From contig NZ_FRBX01000003.1 of NCBI RefSeq assembly GCF_900142715.1, positions 650,233 through 714,232 of the forward strand: DNA of 64,000 bases, given 5' to 3'. The stretch comes from Flavobacterium pectinovorum. Lineage in GTDB: Bacteria > Bacteroidota > Bacteroidia > Flavobacteriales > Flavobacteriaceae. Numbering within the stretch: position 1 is the stretch's first letter; each line of letters opens with the position of its first letter. The notes beneath the pieces are model-generated. The model searched no databases, was not told the origin of the DNA, and saw nothing but the letters and a program-made list of their open reading frames with translations. A program made the translations under genes and the position numbers. This document shows, in pieces, positions 51,088 through 60,188 of this stretch.

Positions 51088-53223
51088 ATGATAAGAAAAG
51101 ACCTAAAACATATTAATTTAAATAGTCAAAAGTCGAAAGTCGAAAGTCAAAAGCCCGAAGATTTGACTGACAACTTCTTTACTGCGGAAGGAATTGAACT
51201 CAAGAAAACCTATTCTGAAAAAGATATTGAAGATTTAGAGTTTCTTGATTTTGGGGCTGGTTTTGCACCCAATTTGCGCGGCCCTTACGCTACAATGTAT
51301 GTGAGACGTCCGTGGACAATTCGCCAATATGCCGGATTTTCGACAGCTGAAGAAAGTAATGCTTTTTACAGAAGAAATCTTGCAGCAGGTCAAAAAGGAT
51401 TATCCATAGCATTTGATTTGCCAACGCATCGGGGTTACGACTCTGATCATGAGAGAGTTGTTGGTGATGTTGGAAAAGCTGGCGTTGCCATAGATTCTGT
51501 TGAAGATATGAAAGTGCTTTTTGATCAGATTCCATTAGACGAAATGTCGGTTTCAATGACAATGAATGGTGCCGTTTTGCCTATTATGGCGTTTTATATT
51601 GTTGCTGCAGAAGAACAAGGTGTTGCCATTGAAAAACTTTCAGGAACGATTCAAAATGACATTTTGAAAGAGTTTATGGTTCGAAATACTTATATCTATC
51701 CGCCAACTCCTTCGATGAAGATTATTGCTGATATTTTTGAATTTACAAGCAAAAAAATGCCAAAATTCAATTCTATCTCTATTTCCGGTTATCATATGCA
51801 GGAAGCCGGAGCAACAGCCGATATTGAATTAGCTTATACTTTGGCCGATGGATTGGAATACATTAGAACCGGATTATCAACAGGAATGTCAATTGACGAC
51901 TTTGCTCCCCGCCTATCTTTCTTTTGGGCGATTGGTATGAATCATTTTATGGAGATTGCAAAAATGCGTGCCGGACGAATGATTTGGGCAAAATTGCTGC
52001 AGCAGTTTAATCCTAAAAGTGATAAATCTCTGGCATTAAGAACACATTGTCAAACGAGCGGATGGAGCTTAACAGAACAAGATCCTTTTAATAATGTTGC
52101 AAGAACTTGTATCGAAGCTACGGCAGCAGCTTTTGGCGGAACGCAATCTTTGCATACAAATGCACTTGACGAAGCCATCGCTTTGCCAACTGATTTTTCT
52201 GCCAGAATTGCACGTAATACTCAAATATATTTACAGGAAGAAACCAAAATCACCAAAACTGTAGATCCTTGGGCTGGTAGCTATTATGTCGAAAGTTTGA
52301 CTAACGAGATTCTTGAAAGTACCTGGAAACTTATCGAGGAAGTCGAAGAATTAGGCGGAATGACAAAAGCCATTGAAGCCGGAATTCCAAAACTTAGAAT
52401 TGAGGAAGCCGCCGCAAGAAAACAAGCCAGAATTGATAGCGGACAAGATATTATTGTTGGTGTAAATCAATATCGATTAGAAAAAGAAGATCCTTTGCAT
52501 ATTTTGGATGTAGACAATCAAATGGTTCGCAAACAGCAAATTGATCGATTGGAGGAAATAAAGTCGAAAAGAAATACAGAAGAAGTAAATAAATCACTCG
52601 AAAAATTAATTCTTTGTGCTAAAACCAAAGAAGGCAACTTGCTTGAAATTGCTGTTGAAGCTGCCCGAAACAGGGCAACTTTAGGGGAAATAAGCGATGC
52701 CCTTGAAACTGTTTTTGGAAGGTTCAAAGCACAAATTAAATCCTTTAGCGGTGTGTATAGTGCAGCAATAAAAAACGACGAAAATTTTGAAAAAGCCAAG
52801 CAATTAGCTAATGCTTTTGCAAAACAAGAAGGAAGACGTCCCCGAATTATGATTGCCAAAATGGGACAAGATGGTCATGACCGAGGCGCAAAAGTGGTAG
52901 CAACTGGTTATGCTGATGTTGGTTTTGATGTTGATATTGGCCCGTTATTTCAAACTCCTGCAGAAGCCGCAAAACAAGCGGTCGAAAATGACGTACATAT
53001 CTTAGGTGTTTCATCTTTAGCAGCCGGACATAAAACATTGGTTCCGCAAGTTATTGAAGAACTAAAAAAGCATGGCAGAGAAGATATTATGGTGATTGTA
53101 GGCGGCGTGATTCCGGCACAAGATTATCAATATTTATTTGACGCCGGAGCTGTTGCTATTTTTGGTCCCGGAACTAAAATCAGTGAAGCTGCCATTAAAA
53201 TTTTAGAAATATTAATTGATTAA
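51088..53223 (+). CDS. scpA: Methylmalonyl-CoA mutase large (catalytic) subunit
   Basis: Converts methylmalonyl-CoA to succinyl-CoA (or the reverse, in propionate formation) with adenosylcobalamin. 711 residues: substrate barrel about 60-550 ([20 protein letters not shown]; catalytic Tyr and His in [10 protein letters not shown] and AITMNG-like region) and B12-binding domain about 580-711 with the DGHDRG motif for the lower-axial His. Residues 13-22 ([10 protein letters not shown]) are encoded by a four-unit 7-bp tandem repeat, which is unusual in a coding region. Terminator follows. Confidence 0.97.
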   Translation: MIRKDLKHINLNSQKSKVESQKPEDLTDNFFTAEGIELKKTYSEKDIEDLEFLDFGAGFAPNLRGPYATMYVRRPWTIRQYAGFSTAEESNAFYRRNLAAGQKGLSIAFDLPTHRGYDSDHERVVGDVGKAGVAIDSVEDMKVLFDQIPLDEMSVSMTMNGAVLPIMAFYIVAAEEQGVAIEKLSGTIQNDILKEFMVRNTYIYPPTPSMKIIADIFEFTSKKMPKFNSISISGYHMQEAGATADIELAYTLADGLEYIRTGLSTGMSIDDFAPRLSFFWAIGMNHFMEIAKMRAGRMIWAKLLQQFNPKSDKSLALRTHCQTSGWSLTEQDPFNNVARTCIEATAAAFGGTQSLHTNALDEAIALPTDFSARIARNTQIYLQEETKITKTVDPWAGSYYVESLTNEILESTWKLIEEVEELGGMTKAIEAGIPKLRIEEAAARKQARIDSGQDIIVGVNQYRLEKEDPLHILDVDNQMVRKQQIDRLEEIKSKRNTEEVNKSLEKLILCAKTKEGNLLEIAVEAARNRATLGEISDALETVFGRFKAQIKSFSGVYSAAIKNDENFEKAKQLANAFAKQEGRRPRIMIAKMGQDGHDRGAKVVATGYADVGFDVDIGPLFQTPAEAAKQAVENDVHILGVSSLAAGHKTLVPQVIEELKKHGREDIMVIVGGVIPAQDYQYLFDAGAVAIFGPGTKISEAAIKILEILID
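51124..51153 (+). repeat. Heptamer tandem array inside scpA
   Basis: AGTCAAA, AGTCGAA, AGTCGAA, AGTCAAA, AG: four in-phase 7-bp units starting 36 bp after the scpA start codon. As 7 is not a multiple of 3, gain or loss of one unit shifts the frame. Confidence 0.92.
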
Positions 53224-53234
53224 AAACAGTCATA

Positions 53235-53264
53235 AAAAAATCCCGAATAATCGGGATTTTTTAC
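53235..53264. terminator. Bidirectional terminator between scpA and the SLT-like gene
   Basis: A 12-bp perfect stem (53235-53246 with 53251-53262, AAAAAATCCCGA) with a 4-nt loop, A-run and T-run on both sides; convergent genes. Confidence 0.93.
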
Positions 53265-53278
53265 TTTTACAATTCTTT

Positions 53279-53926
53279 TTAATCGTGTATTGTTGCGTTG
53301 CTGTCTGCTTCAATATAAGAAAGATCATAACCTCCAAAGGCTTTCATATAACTTCTTAACGAAGTGCCGTAAGCATCTCTAAAATGTCTGTTCCCTTTGT
53401 TTCTAAAGAAGTTTTTTACTGATCCCGCGCCACCTAAATGCGCAGCAGCTAAAATTCCTGATTCTGTAATTTCGACACCGTTAATGGTTTTCCCTTCATA
53501 CCTTTCAATTTCATTACGCAAAATCCATTTATTGATAGATAATAATGCAATAAAGGCTTTTTCTTGTAAAGCGGGATCTTTTAGGAATTCTTTGTTGTTT
53601 TTCACACCGATGGCTCTCAAAGCTTTAGAACCAAATTGGTATTTCCCCATGTAACCAAGAGAATTTACTTTTCGGTATTTTCCCTGAGATTCTTTAAAAG
53701 CAACTGCTTCTTTAAAACCTATAAGATGATTTCCGGTGTAGGGAATGTTTAAGTTTTTTTCAACAGGATAATCATCCTTGTCTTGAGATGGAAGGGAGTA
53801 TTCAGATCCATCTGTTTTTTCTATTAAAAACCAAGGTTTGGTTTTTAGATTAAAGGGTTTAAACCCCAGGCTTAAAAATGTAATAATAACGATTAAACTT
53901 GTGTAATAATACCATTTCTTTATCAT
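53279..53926 (-). CDS. Membrane-anchored lytic transglycosylase-like protein
   Basis: A 215-residue protein. An N-terminal signal anchor (about 5-22) precedes a lysozyme-like SLT fold: catalytic Glu in AVAFKESQGKY near 78, GYMGKYQFGSKAL, and AAAHLGGAGSV near 164-174. It should cleave peptidoglycan glycan strands in the periplasm. The fold resembles the peptidoglycan-binding transglycosylases of Bacteroidota; no LysM domain is present. Transcribed on its own from the -7 element upstream. Confidence 0.85.
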   Translation of the reverse strand: MIKKWYYYTSLIVIITFLSLGFKPFNLKTKPWFLIEKTDGSEYSLPSQDKDDYPVEKNLNIPYTGNHLIGFKEAVAFKESQGKYRKVNSLGYMGKYQFGSKALRAIGVKNNKEFLKDPALQEKAFIALLSINKWILRNEIERYEGKTINGVEITESGILAAAHLGGAGSVKNFFRNKGNRHFRDAYGTSLRSYMKAFGGYDLSYIEADSNATIHD

Positions 53927-53975
53927 AAATTGTTTTTCTTCAAAACGCTGTCACCCTTTTGAAATTTCTACGGTG

Positions 53976-53983
53976 CAAAGATA
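53976..53983 (-). promoter_or_regulatory. -7 element of the SLT-like gene
   Basis: TATCTTTG on the minus strand matches TAnnTTTG, 50 bp before the start codon. Confidence 0.5.
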
Positions 53984-54388
53984 AGAAATACAAAATAATG
54001 CTGATTTTCAATATTTTAGTAGTTTTAAAAAAATCTAAAATTCCCTTTCATCCCTTTATTGATGCACTTTTCGGGCGTTCGATAAAAATTAAATTAAGCT
54101 GCTAAATGGCTAAAAAAAAATCTTCAAAAACGTCATTTTTATCAAATTTTTAGCAATTTTGTTAAAATTGAAATAAAAAACCTACAGTATTTAGAGCATT
54201 TTTGACTTAATTTGAATGTTTGGGCAAAAAATTATCTGATTTTTAGGTTAAAAAATCGAAGTGAAAAGGTTATTAAATTAACCTTCTTAATAAAAGAGCA
54301 AATTCAGCATTAATTAATTGCCATTTTCAATTAAAACACATTAAAACTTACACCTAAAAAAGAAAGTTCACAAAGACAAATATTGAAA

Positions 54389-54420
54389 TAAAAAAACCGA
54401 AGCTTTTAACTTCGGTTCTT
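54389..54420 (-). terminator. Terminator of the mltG operon
   Basis: An 8-bp stem (54395-54402 with 54410-54417, AACCGAAG) followed on the minus strand by a T-run, 22 bp after the mltG stop. Confidence 0.85.
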
Positions 54421-54441
54421 TAGATGTGTTTTATATTTTTT

Positions 54442-55482
54442 TTATCTCGTTACTCCCTGACTAGCGATCCAGTCTGAGTATTTTTTTGCATTTACCTGAT
54501 GCTGCTCATAAGTTGAAGCAAATTCATGATAACCAAAACGATCTACACTTGCACAGAAATAAATATAATCATGCTTTTCAGGATTTAAAACAGCTTCCAG
54601 AGCCGTAATGTCTGGCATTGCAATTGGTCCTGGTGGAAGTCCAATATTTACATAAGTATTATATGGCGATTTCATAATCAAGTCATTATAGAAAACTCTT
54701 TTTATAACCTGATCAAAATCGTTCGCTTTTAGTTTTAATGCATAAATAACGGTTGGATCTGCTTGTAAAGGCATCGCTAAACGCAATCTGTTTAAATAAA
54801 CTCCCGCAATGCGCGGTCTTTCATCCTTTTTTACAGATTCTTTATGAACAATAGAAGCTAAAATTGTTACCTGAACCGGTGTTAAACCTTGTTTTTCTGC
54901 TTTTGCAATCCTTTCTGCTGTCCAGAAATTATGGTATTCCTTGATCATCTTATCACGGAATTTCACTGCAGATGTATTCCAGTAAACTTCATAAGTATTT
55001 GGAATAAACATGGCAAAAACGTTCTCTTCATTAAAACCATTTTCTTTTAAAAAAGTAGAATCTTTTATGGCTTTCATTAATGATAAACTATCAGCTTCAA
55101 TTTCAGCGCCTACTCTTCCTGCAAAATTCTCCAGGCGTTCCTGATTGTTAAAAGCTAGTTTAACCGGAACATTGGATCGCATAGCACGAACCAAGTCAAT
55201 ATTATTCATGTCTTTTTTAAGTAAAAAACGACCTGATTTTACGTTTTCAGGATAGCTTCTTTTATTAGCTACCATTTCAAAATTATCGTAATTCTTAAGA
55301 TAAGGTTCTAATATTTTTTTTACATCTGTATAATTAGCTCCGGTTGGAACATATACGTAAACTTCTTTTTCTTCGAATTTAGTATTGGCACTAAAAATTC
55401 TGCTAATTAAAATAAATCCGTAAATTATTAAAACTGAAATTACGGCTACGGCACTTAATGTGATGATTTTTTTTATACTCAA
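54442..55482 (-). CDS. mltG: Endolytic transglycosylase MltG
   Basis: Membrane-bound lytic transglycosylase that cuts nascent glycan strands and sets their length. 346 residues: one N-terminal transmembrane helix (about 7-28), a LysM-like subdomain, and the YceG domain with the catalytic Glu215 in ILASIVHKES, followed by RIAGVYLNRL and PLQADPTVIYAL. Starts 10 bp after the GNAT gene; the dapF-GNAT-mltG order gives a likely operon. Confidence 0.96.
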   Translation of the reverse strand: MSIKKIITLSAVAVISVLIIYGFILISRIFSANTKFEEKEVYVYVPTGANYTDVKKILEPYLKNYDNFEMVANKRSYPENVKSGRFLLKKDMNNIDLVRAMRSNVPVKLAFNNQERLENFAGRVGAEIEADSLSLMKAIKDSTFLKENGFNEENVFAMFIPNTYEVYWNTSAVKFRDKMIKEYHNFWTAERIAKAEKQGLTPVQVTILASIVHKESVKKDERPRIAGVYLNRLRLAMPLQADPTVIYALKLKANDFDQVIKRVFYNDLIMKSPYNTYVNIGLPPGPIAMPDITALEAVLNPEKHDYIYFCASVDRFGYHEFASTYEQHQVNAKKYSDWIASQGVTR

Positions 55483-55492
55483 AGCTAAAAAT

Positions 55493-56026
55493 TTAAATTT
55501 GTTTGTTAATTAACTGAAAAATTGCTTCATCTTGATAGTGGCCATTTAGCAAAATCCAATCTTTTTTAATTCCTATTTTCTCAAACCCAAATTTAGTAAA
55601 AAGAGCTATACTCGCTACATTTCCTACATTAATATTTGCATATAATTGATGCACGTTTAAATTATGAAAAGAATATTTGATTAACAACTCTAATGCCTCA
55701 GAACCAATATTTTGGTTTCTGTTTTGTTTATTTTGAATAACAATTCCAATCCCTGCTCTGTTATTTTTCGGATCAAATTCAAATAAATCAATCAATCCTA
55801 TAGCAGGAAAATCTTCGTCCTGACAAATTGCCAAACGCAGCTGTTTTGCTTCATAAATATCCTGATGTGCATTTTCAAGATATTGGCGAACCAAAAAACG
55901 ACTATATGGTGTTTGTGTATTGCTGACTTCCCAGATACTCTGATCATTTTCCATCGCATATACAAACTCTAAATCATTAGGTTCTAATGCACGCAGATAA
56001 ACAGAATCGCCTTTGAGTGTGATCAT
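55493..56026 (-). CDS. GNAT N-acetyltransferase (RimJ/RimL-like)
   Basis: A 177-residue GNAT: opening VYLRALEPNDLEFVYAMEND, acetyl-CoA loop NQNIGSEALELLIKYSFHNL, and VASIALFTKFGFEKIG near 138-153. Similar to spermidine acetyltransferases/RimL; substrate not predictable. Lies 10 bp upstream of mltG in the same operon. Confidence 0.9.
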   Translation of the reverse strand: MITLKGDSVYLRALEPNDLEFVYAMENDQSIWEVSNTQTPYSRFLVRQYLENAHQDIYEAKQLRLAICQDEDFPAIGLIDLFEFDPKNNRAGIGIVIQNKQNRNQNIGSEALELLIKYSFHNLNVHQLYANINVGNVASIALFTKFGFEKIGIKKDWILLNGHYQDEAIFQLINKQI

Positions 56027-56030
56027 TAAT

Positions 56031-56079
56031 TTTAGATTTAAGATTTTAAACTGTAGATTTAAGCAGCAGATTTGGAATT
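56031..56079. repeat. TTTAGAT-type heptamer array between dapF and the GNAT gene
   Basis: In-phase heptamers TTTAGAT, TTAAGAT, TTTAAAC, TGTAGAT, TTAAGCA, GCAGATT, TGGAATT. Directly adjoins the GNAT start codon. Confidence 0.85.
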
Positions 56080-56132
56080 TGGGATTTTAAAATTGGAATT
56101 TGTCTTCGACTCCGCTCAGACTGACATTTTGA

Positions 56133-56915
56133 TTAAATTTCAATTGTACCTTTAAAAACAAATTTTGTTGGTCCGGTCAAGAAAACATTAGAAAAATGAT
56201 CTCCCATTTTGTCAAAAGAAACTACTAATTTTCCACCTTCAACATTTAAGTTAATTGAAGTTTTGTCCGTTTGTCCAGTCGCATTCATAGCAATAGCAAC
56301 GGCAGTTGCTCCAGTTCCGCAAGCAAGAGTTTCATCTTCAACACCCCTTTCGTAAGTACGAAGTGAAAAAGTACTATCATCCACTTTTTTAACAAAATTA
56401 ATGTTACTTCCTTTTTCTCCGTATAATTCGCCATAACGAATTGCTGCTCCATTTTCTTTTACATTATAATGCTCCAAATCCTCTACAATTTGAACATGAT
56501 GTGGAGAACCTGTATTTAAAAAAGTATAAGAATCTTTTTTCTGAACTTCATCAACATCAATCATTTGCAGAGAAACAATAGCATCATCCCCTACTGATGC
56601 GTGATGCAAACCATCTGTAGCAATAAAAGTTGTCTTATTGTCAATAACGCCTAATTGATTGGCAAATGCAACTAGACAACGTCCACCATTACCACACATC
56701 GAGCTTTGATTTCCGTCAGAATTATAATAAACCATTTTAAAATCGGTTTCAGAATCGTTTTCTAACAAAATTAATCCGTCTGCGCCGATCCCAAAACGTC
56801 TGTCGCATAAACGCTCTATTAATTTGATATCTTCTTTTGGGAAAAAATTAGTACGATTGTCAATCATTACAAAATCATTGCCCGTACCTTGATATTTATA
56901 AAATTCTATCTGCAT
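56133..56915 (-). CDS. dapF: Diaminopimelate epimerase
   Basis: Converts LL- to meso-diaminopimelate for lysine and peptidoglycan synthesis. 260 residues; the two catalytic cysteines are Cys74 in MCGNGGRC and Cys199 in LACGTGATA, with GTGNDFVMID at the start. First gene of a dapF-GNAT-mltG series. Its -7 element lies 21 bp before the start. Confidence 0.97.
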   Translation of the reverse strand: MQIEFYKYQGTGNDFVMIDNRTNFFPKEDIKLIERLCDRRFGIGADGLILLENDSETDFKMVYYNSDGNQSSMCGNGGRCLVAFANQLGVIDNKTTFIATDGLHHASVGDDAIVSLQMIDVDEVQKKDSYTFLNTGSPHHVQIVEDLEHYNVKENGAAIRYGELYGEKGSNINFVKKVDDSTFSLRTYERGVEDETLACGTGATAVAIAMNATGQTDKTSINLNVEGGKLVVSFDKMGDHFSNVFLTGPTKFVFKGTIEI

Positions 56916-56935
56916 TTTTACTGTATTAATAAGTA

Positions 56936-56943
56936 CAAAAGTA
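56936..56943 (-). promoter_or_regulatory. -7 element of dapF
   Basis: TACTTTTG on the minus strand, 21 bp before the dapF ATG. Confidence 0.65.
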
Positions 56944-57055
56944 CGAACTATTAATTAATGAAATGTTAATCATTGTTAAAGAGCGTTAAACCATTTTACT
57001 AAATAATTTTTTCAATTAATTTTACGTGTAAATAACTTAAACCTATATTCTAATT

Positions 57056-58456
57056 ATGAAAAGATTTTCAACCTTATTTTTAGTATCATTAATGAGTGGT
57101 GCTACTACTCTTGGTGCATACAAGTTATTATTTGAGAGTAACAATTCTTTTTTTGAAAAAGGAAATTCTGTTGTAACTCTTGCCCCCAACTCATATGGAA
57201 AAAATGTTGGTTTAGCCGCCGAAACAGTTGACTTTACCGAAGCGGCAGATAAAACAATTCACACTGTTGTACACGTAAAAAATGTGTCGCGCAGAACGGT
57301 TAGTAATCCGATGATGGAATTTTTCTATGGTTACGGAGGACAGCAACAACAGGAACAAGTAGGAACCGGTTCTGGTGTTATTATTTCTGAAGATGGTTAT
57401 ATCGTAACCAACAATCACGTTATTAAAGATGCAACAGAAATTGAAATTACGCTGAACAACAAAAAATCTTATAAAGCAAAATTAATTGGTACTGATTCTA
57501 AAATGGATATTGCTTTATTAAAAATTGATGCTGATGAAAAACTTCCTTACTCTGCTTTTGCCAATTCTGACAGTGTAAAAGTTGGTGAATGGGTTTTGGC
57601 AGTCGGAAACCCATATAATTTGACCTCTACTGTAACCGCTGGAATTGTTTCAGCAAAAGCCAGAAACTTAGACACAAGCGGAATACAATCATTCATTCAG
57701 ACTGATGCTGCCGTAAATCCCGGAAACAGTGGTGGTGCTTTAGTTAACACACGTGGTGAGTTAATTGGTATTAATACTATGATTTCTTCAATGACAGGAT
57801 CTTATGTTGGATATTCTTTTGCTGTTCCATCAAATAATGCCCGTAAAATTATTGAGGATATTATGGAATTTGGAAATGTTCAAAGAGGAATTTTAGGTGT
57901 TGAAGGTGGTGAATTAAATAGCACAGCTTCAAAAGAATTGGGAATTACTCAAACACAGGGCTTTTACATTAGTAAAGTTTCTAAAAATTCAGGAGCTGAA
58001 AAAGCGGGTCTTACTAAAGGTGATATTATTGTAAAACTGGATGACCAGAACATTGCAACTTATGCTGATCTTTCAGGTTATATTAACACGAAAAGACCAA
58101 ATGATGTTATCAAAGTTACTTATATGAAAGACGGACAAACAAAAACAGTTCCGGTGACTTTAAGCAAAAATGAATTTTTTAGTACTGAATTTAAAGGAAT
58201 CGAATTAGAAAATATTGATTCCGCAGATAAAAAGAAATTCAGAATTGATTATGGAGTAAAAATTAAAAATATTACCAATGAGAATTTAGCGCAATATCAA
58301 AACGAATTACAAGGCAATATCATTTTGAGTATTGATAATGTAAAAGCAACAAATGTTGAAACTGTTTCTAAACTATTAAGTAAAAAAGATGAAGGACAAA
58401 GTGTCCGAATTGAAATGATCAATAAAAACGGCGAAATATTAAGAATAATTATTTAG
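57056..58456 (+). CDS. DegP/DegQ-type periplasmic serine protease (Do family)
   Basis: Periplasmic heat-shock protease/chaperone, 466 residues, with N-terminal signal or anchor (1-24). Catalytic triad His121 (TNNHVI), Asp151 (KMDIALL) and Ser225 (NPGNSGGA). A first PDZ domain spans about 275-370 (ILGVEGGEL, AGLTKGDIIVKLDDQNI) and a second, more degenerate PDZ about 390-466. Acts in envelope stress. Single gene between dapF and gap, closed by a terminator. Confidence 0.95.
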   Translation: MKRFSTLFLVSLMSGATTLGAYKLLFESNNSFFEKGNSVVTLAPNSYGKNVGLAAETVDFTEAADKTIHTVVHVKNVSRRTVSNPMMEFFYGYGGQQQQEQVGTGSGVIISEDGYIVTNNHVIKDATEIEITLNNKKSYKAKLIGTDSKMDIALLKIDADEKLPYSAFANSDSVKVGEWVLAVGNPYNLTSTVTAGIVSAKARNLDTSGIQSFIQTDAAVNPGNSGGALVNTRGELIGINTMISSMTGSYVGYSFAVPSNNARKIIEDIMEFGNVQRGILGVEGGELNSTASKELGITQTQGFYISKVSKNSGAEKAGLTKGDIIVKLDDQNIATYADLSGYINTKRPNDVIKVTYMKDGQTKTVPVTLSKNEFFSTEFKGIELENIDSADKKKFRIDYGVKIKNITNENLAQYQNELQGNIILSIDNVKATNVETVSKLLSKKDEGQSVRIEMINKNGEILRIII

Positions 58457-58529
58457 TTGCAGTTATCAGTCTTAGCCTTCAGTGTGAAAAACTAAAAACT
58501 AAGACTGCGATTGAAAACTATTCATAATC
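58457..58529. repeat. CAGTnnn / ACTAAAA array hairpin
   Basis: Units AGTTGC, AGTTATC, AGTCTTAG, AGTGTG on the left and inverted ACTAAAA, ACTAAG, ACTGCG, ATTGAAA on the right, alternating 6 and 7 bp, directly after the protease stop codon. Confidence 0.75.
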
Positions 58530-58538
58530 CAGTCATCA

Positions 58539-58574
58539 AAGAGCCATCTTAGAATTAAGGTGGCTCTTTTTTTA
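58539..58574 (+). terminator. Terminator of the degP-like gene
   Basis: A 12-bp stem with one G-T pair (58539-58550 with 58557-58568, AAGAGCCATCTT) and T-run. Confidence 0.9.
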
Positions 58575-58597
58575 TTTTAAAATAAATCCTAAAATAG

Positions 58598-58628
58598 TTT
58601 ACGAAATCGATTGAAATGGATACTTTTG
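58598..58628 (+). promoter_or_regulatory. Promoter of gap
   Basis: TTTA (58598-58601), 19-bp spacer, TACTTTTG (58621-58628). Start codon 50 bp downstream. Confidence 0.7.
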
Positions 58629-58677
58629 CGCAAAATTTTAAAATAGTGAGCATTTTATTTTTTCAATTCAATCAATT

Positions 58678-60126
58678 ATGAGTAAAAAATCTTTGTACCA
58701 AAAAGAGGTATCATTACAAGTCGACCGAAGAAGAGCTGGCGTCGAATTAATCAAAATCATAAGTGATTTATGGTATGACAAATCCATCGAAATGGTTTTA
58801 TTTAAAAATCAATTACTGGATAAAAATGTCAGCGATATTATCAATTTACATCAATATGCAGGAGAATTTGTTGGCAAACCAATCAGTATTTTCGATTCTG
58901 TTGAAATTGCAAAAGTTATTTTATCATTAGACTTTCCACCTGCAAAATTAGATTTAGGAAAACTGACATACGAATATTATCTGGAAGAAGAGAAATATCC
59001 GGATGCAAGGTATTTTGTAATGGATAAATTGAAAAAAGCCAAATCGACAAAAGAAATTCAACCAAAAGATGTTGTTTTGTATGGCTTTGGCAGAATAGGC
59101 CGTTTATTGGCCAGAGAATTAATGTCTAAAACCGGAAAGGGAAATCAATTGCGCCTGAGAGCAATTGTAACCCGAGATAAAAACGATTCCTCTATTTTAG
59201 AAAAAAGAGCATCCTTATTACGATATGATTCTATTCACGGTGATTTTCAAGGTTCTGTAATTACAGATCCTAAAAATAATGCTTTGATTATTAACGGAAC
59301 AACCGTTCATATTATTAGTGCAAACACACCCGAAGAAATTGATTACACAGAATATGGAATTAGTGATGCTTTAGTTATTGATAATACCGGAGCTTTTACA
59401 ACAGAAGAAGCTTTAAAAAGACATTTAACTTCGAATGGGGTGAGTAAAGTTTTATTGACAGCACCAGGAAAAGGTATTCCGAATATTGTTCATGGTGTAA
59501 ATCATAATGAATACAATCCAGATCAAATAGATATTTTTTCGGCAGCATCGTGCACTACAAATGCTATAACTCCGGTTTTAAAAGTTATCGAAGATAGTTT
59601 AGGAGTTGTAAAAGGTCATTTAGAAACAATTCATGCTTATACAAACGATCAGAATCTGGTTGACAATATGCATAAAAAATATCGTCGTGGCAGAGCTGCA
59701 GCGTTAAATATGGTTATTACAGAAACCGGGGCCGGAAGTGCAGTTGCAAAAGCAATACCGTCTCTTGAAGGAAAGCTGACTTCAAATGCAATTAGAGTTC
59801 CGGTTCCGAATGGCTCTTTAGTTGTATTAAATCTTGAAGTTAAAAAACCAACCTCAATACCGGCGATTAATAAAATAATGAAAAAATATGCTTTAGAAGG
59901 TGAACTGGTAGAACAAATCAAATATTCATTAAATAATGAACTTGTTTCTTCTGATATTGTTGGAACTTCGGCTCCATCAATTTATGATAGTAATGCAACA
60001 ATTGTTTCTAAAGACGGAAAAAGCATTGTGCTTTATATTTGGTATGATAATGAATATGGTTATAGCCATCAGGTAATTCGTCTAGCAAAATATATTGCCA
60101 AAGTAAGACGTTTTACTTACTACTAA
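58678..60126 (+). CDS. gap: Glyceraldehyde-3-phosphate dehydrogenase with N-terminal extension
   Basis: Oxidises glyceraldehyde 3-phosphate in glycolysis, or works in reverse in gluconeogenesis. 482 residues: the GAPDH body begins with LYGFGRIGRLLAREL near 134-148, catalytic Cys292 is in SAASCTTNAITP, and the closing WYDNEYGYSHQVIRLAKYI is intact. The first 130 residues form a helical charged extension not found in ordinary 330-residue GAPDHs; such extended forms are known in Bacteroidota and allied groups. Whether NAD or NADP is used cannot be decided. Single gene. Confidence 0.95.
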   Translation: MSKKSLYQKEVSLQVDRRRAGVELIKIISDLWYDKSIEMVLFKNQLLDKNVSDIINLHQYAGEFVGKPISIFDSVEIAKVILSLDFPPAKLDLGKLTYEYYLEEEKYPDARYFVMDKLKKAKSTKEIQPKDVVLYGFGRIGRLLARELMSKTGKGNQLRLRAIVTRDKNDSSILEKRASLLRYDSIHGDFQGSVITDPKNNALIINGTTVHIISANTPEEIDYTEYGISDALVIDNTGAFTTEEALKRHLTSNGVSKVLLTAPGKGIPNIVHGVNHNEYNPDQIDIFSAASCTTNAITPVLKVIEDSLGVVKGHLETIHAYTNDQNLVDNMHKKYRRGRAAALNMVITETGAGSAVAKAIPSLEGKLTSNAIRVPVPNGSLVVLNLEVKKPTSIPAINKIMKKYALEGELVEQIKYSLNNELVSSDIVGTSAPSIYDSNATIVSKDGKSIVLYIWYDNEYGYSHQVIRLAKYIAKVRRFTYY

Positions 60127-60152
60127 AATAAACCAAAAACCAACTATTTCTT

Positions 60153-60181
60153 AAAGCCATCAAATTTCTTGATGGTTTTTT
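60153..60181 (+). terminator. Terminator of gap
   Basis: An 8-bp stem with one G-T pair (60156-60163 with 60169-60176, GCCATCAA) and T-run. Confidence 0.85.
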
Positions 60182-60188
60182 GTTTTAA

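Larger units (their letters stand above)
53927..54441. other. 515-bp AT-rich gap without genes
   Basis: Contains the -7 element of the SLT-like gene (53976-53983) and the mltG terminator (54389-54420). The rest is AT-rich sequence in which I find no ORF, RNA gene or ordered repeat. Confidence 0.55.
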
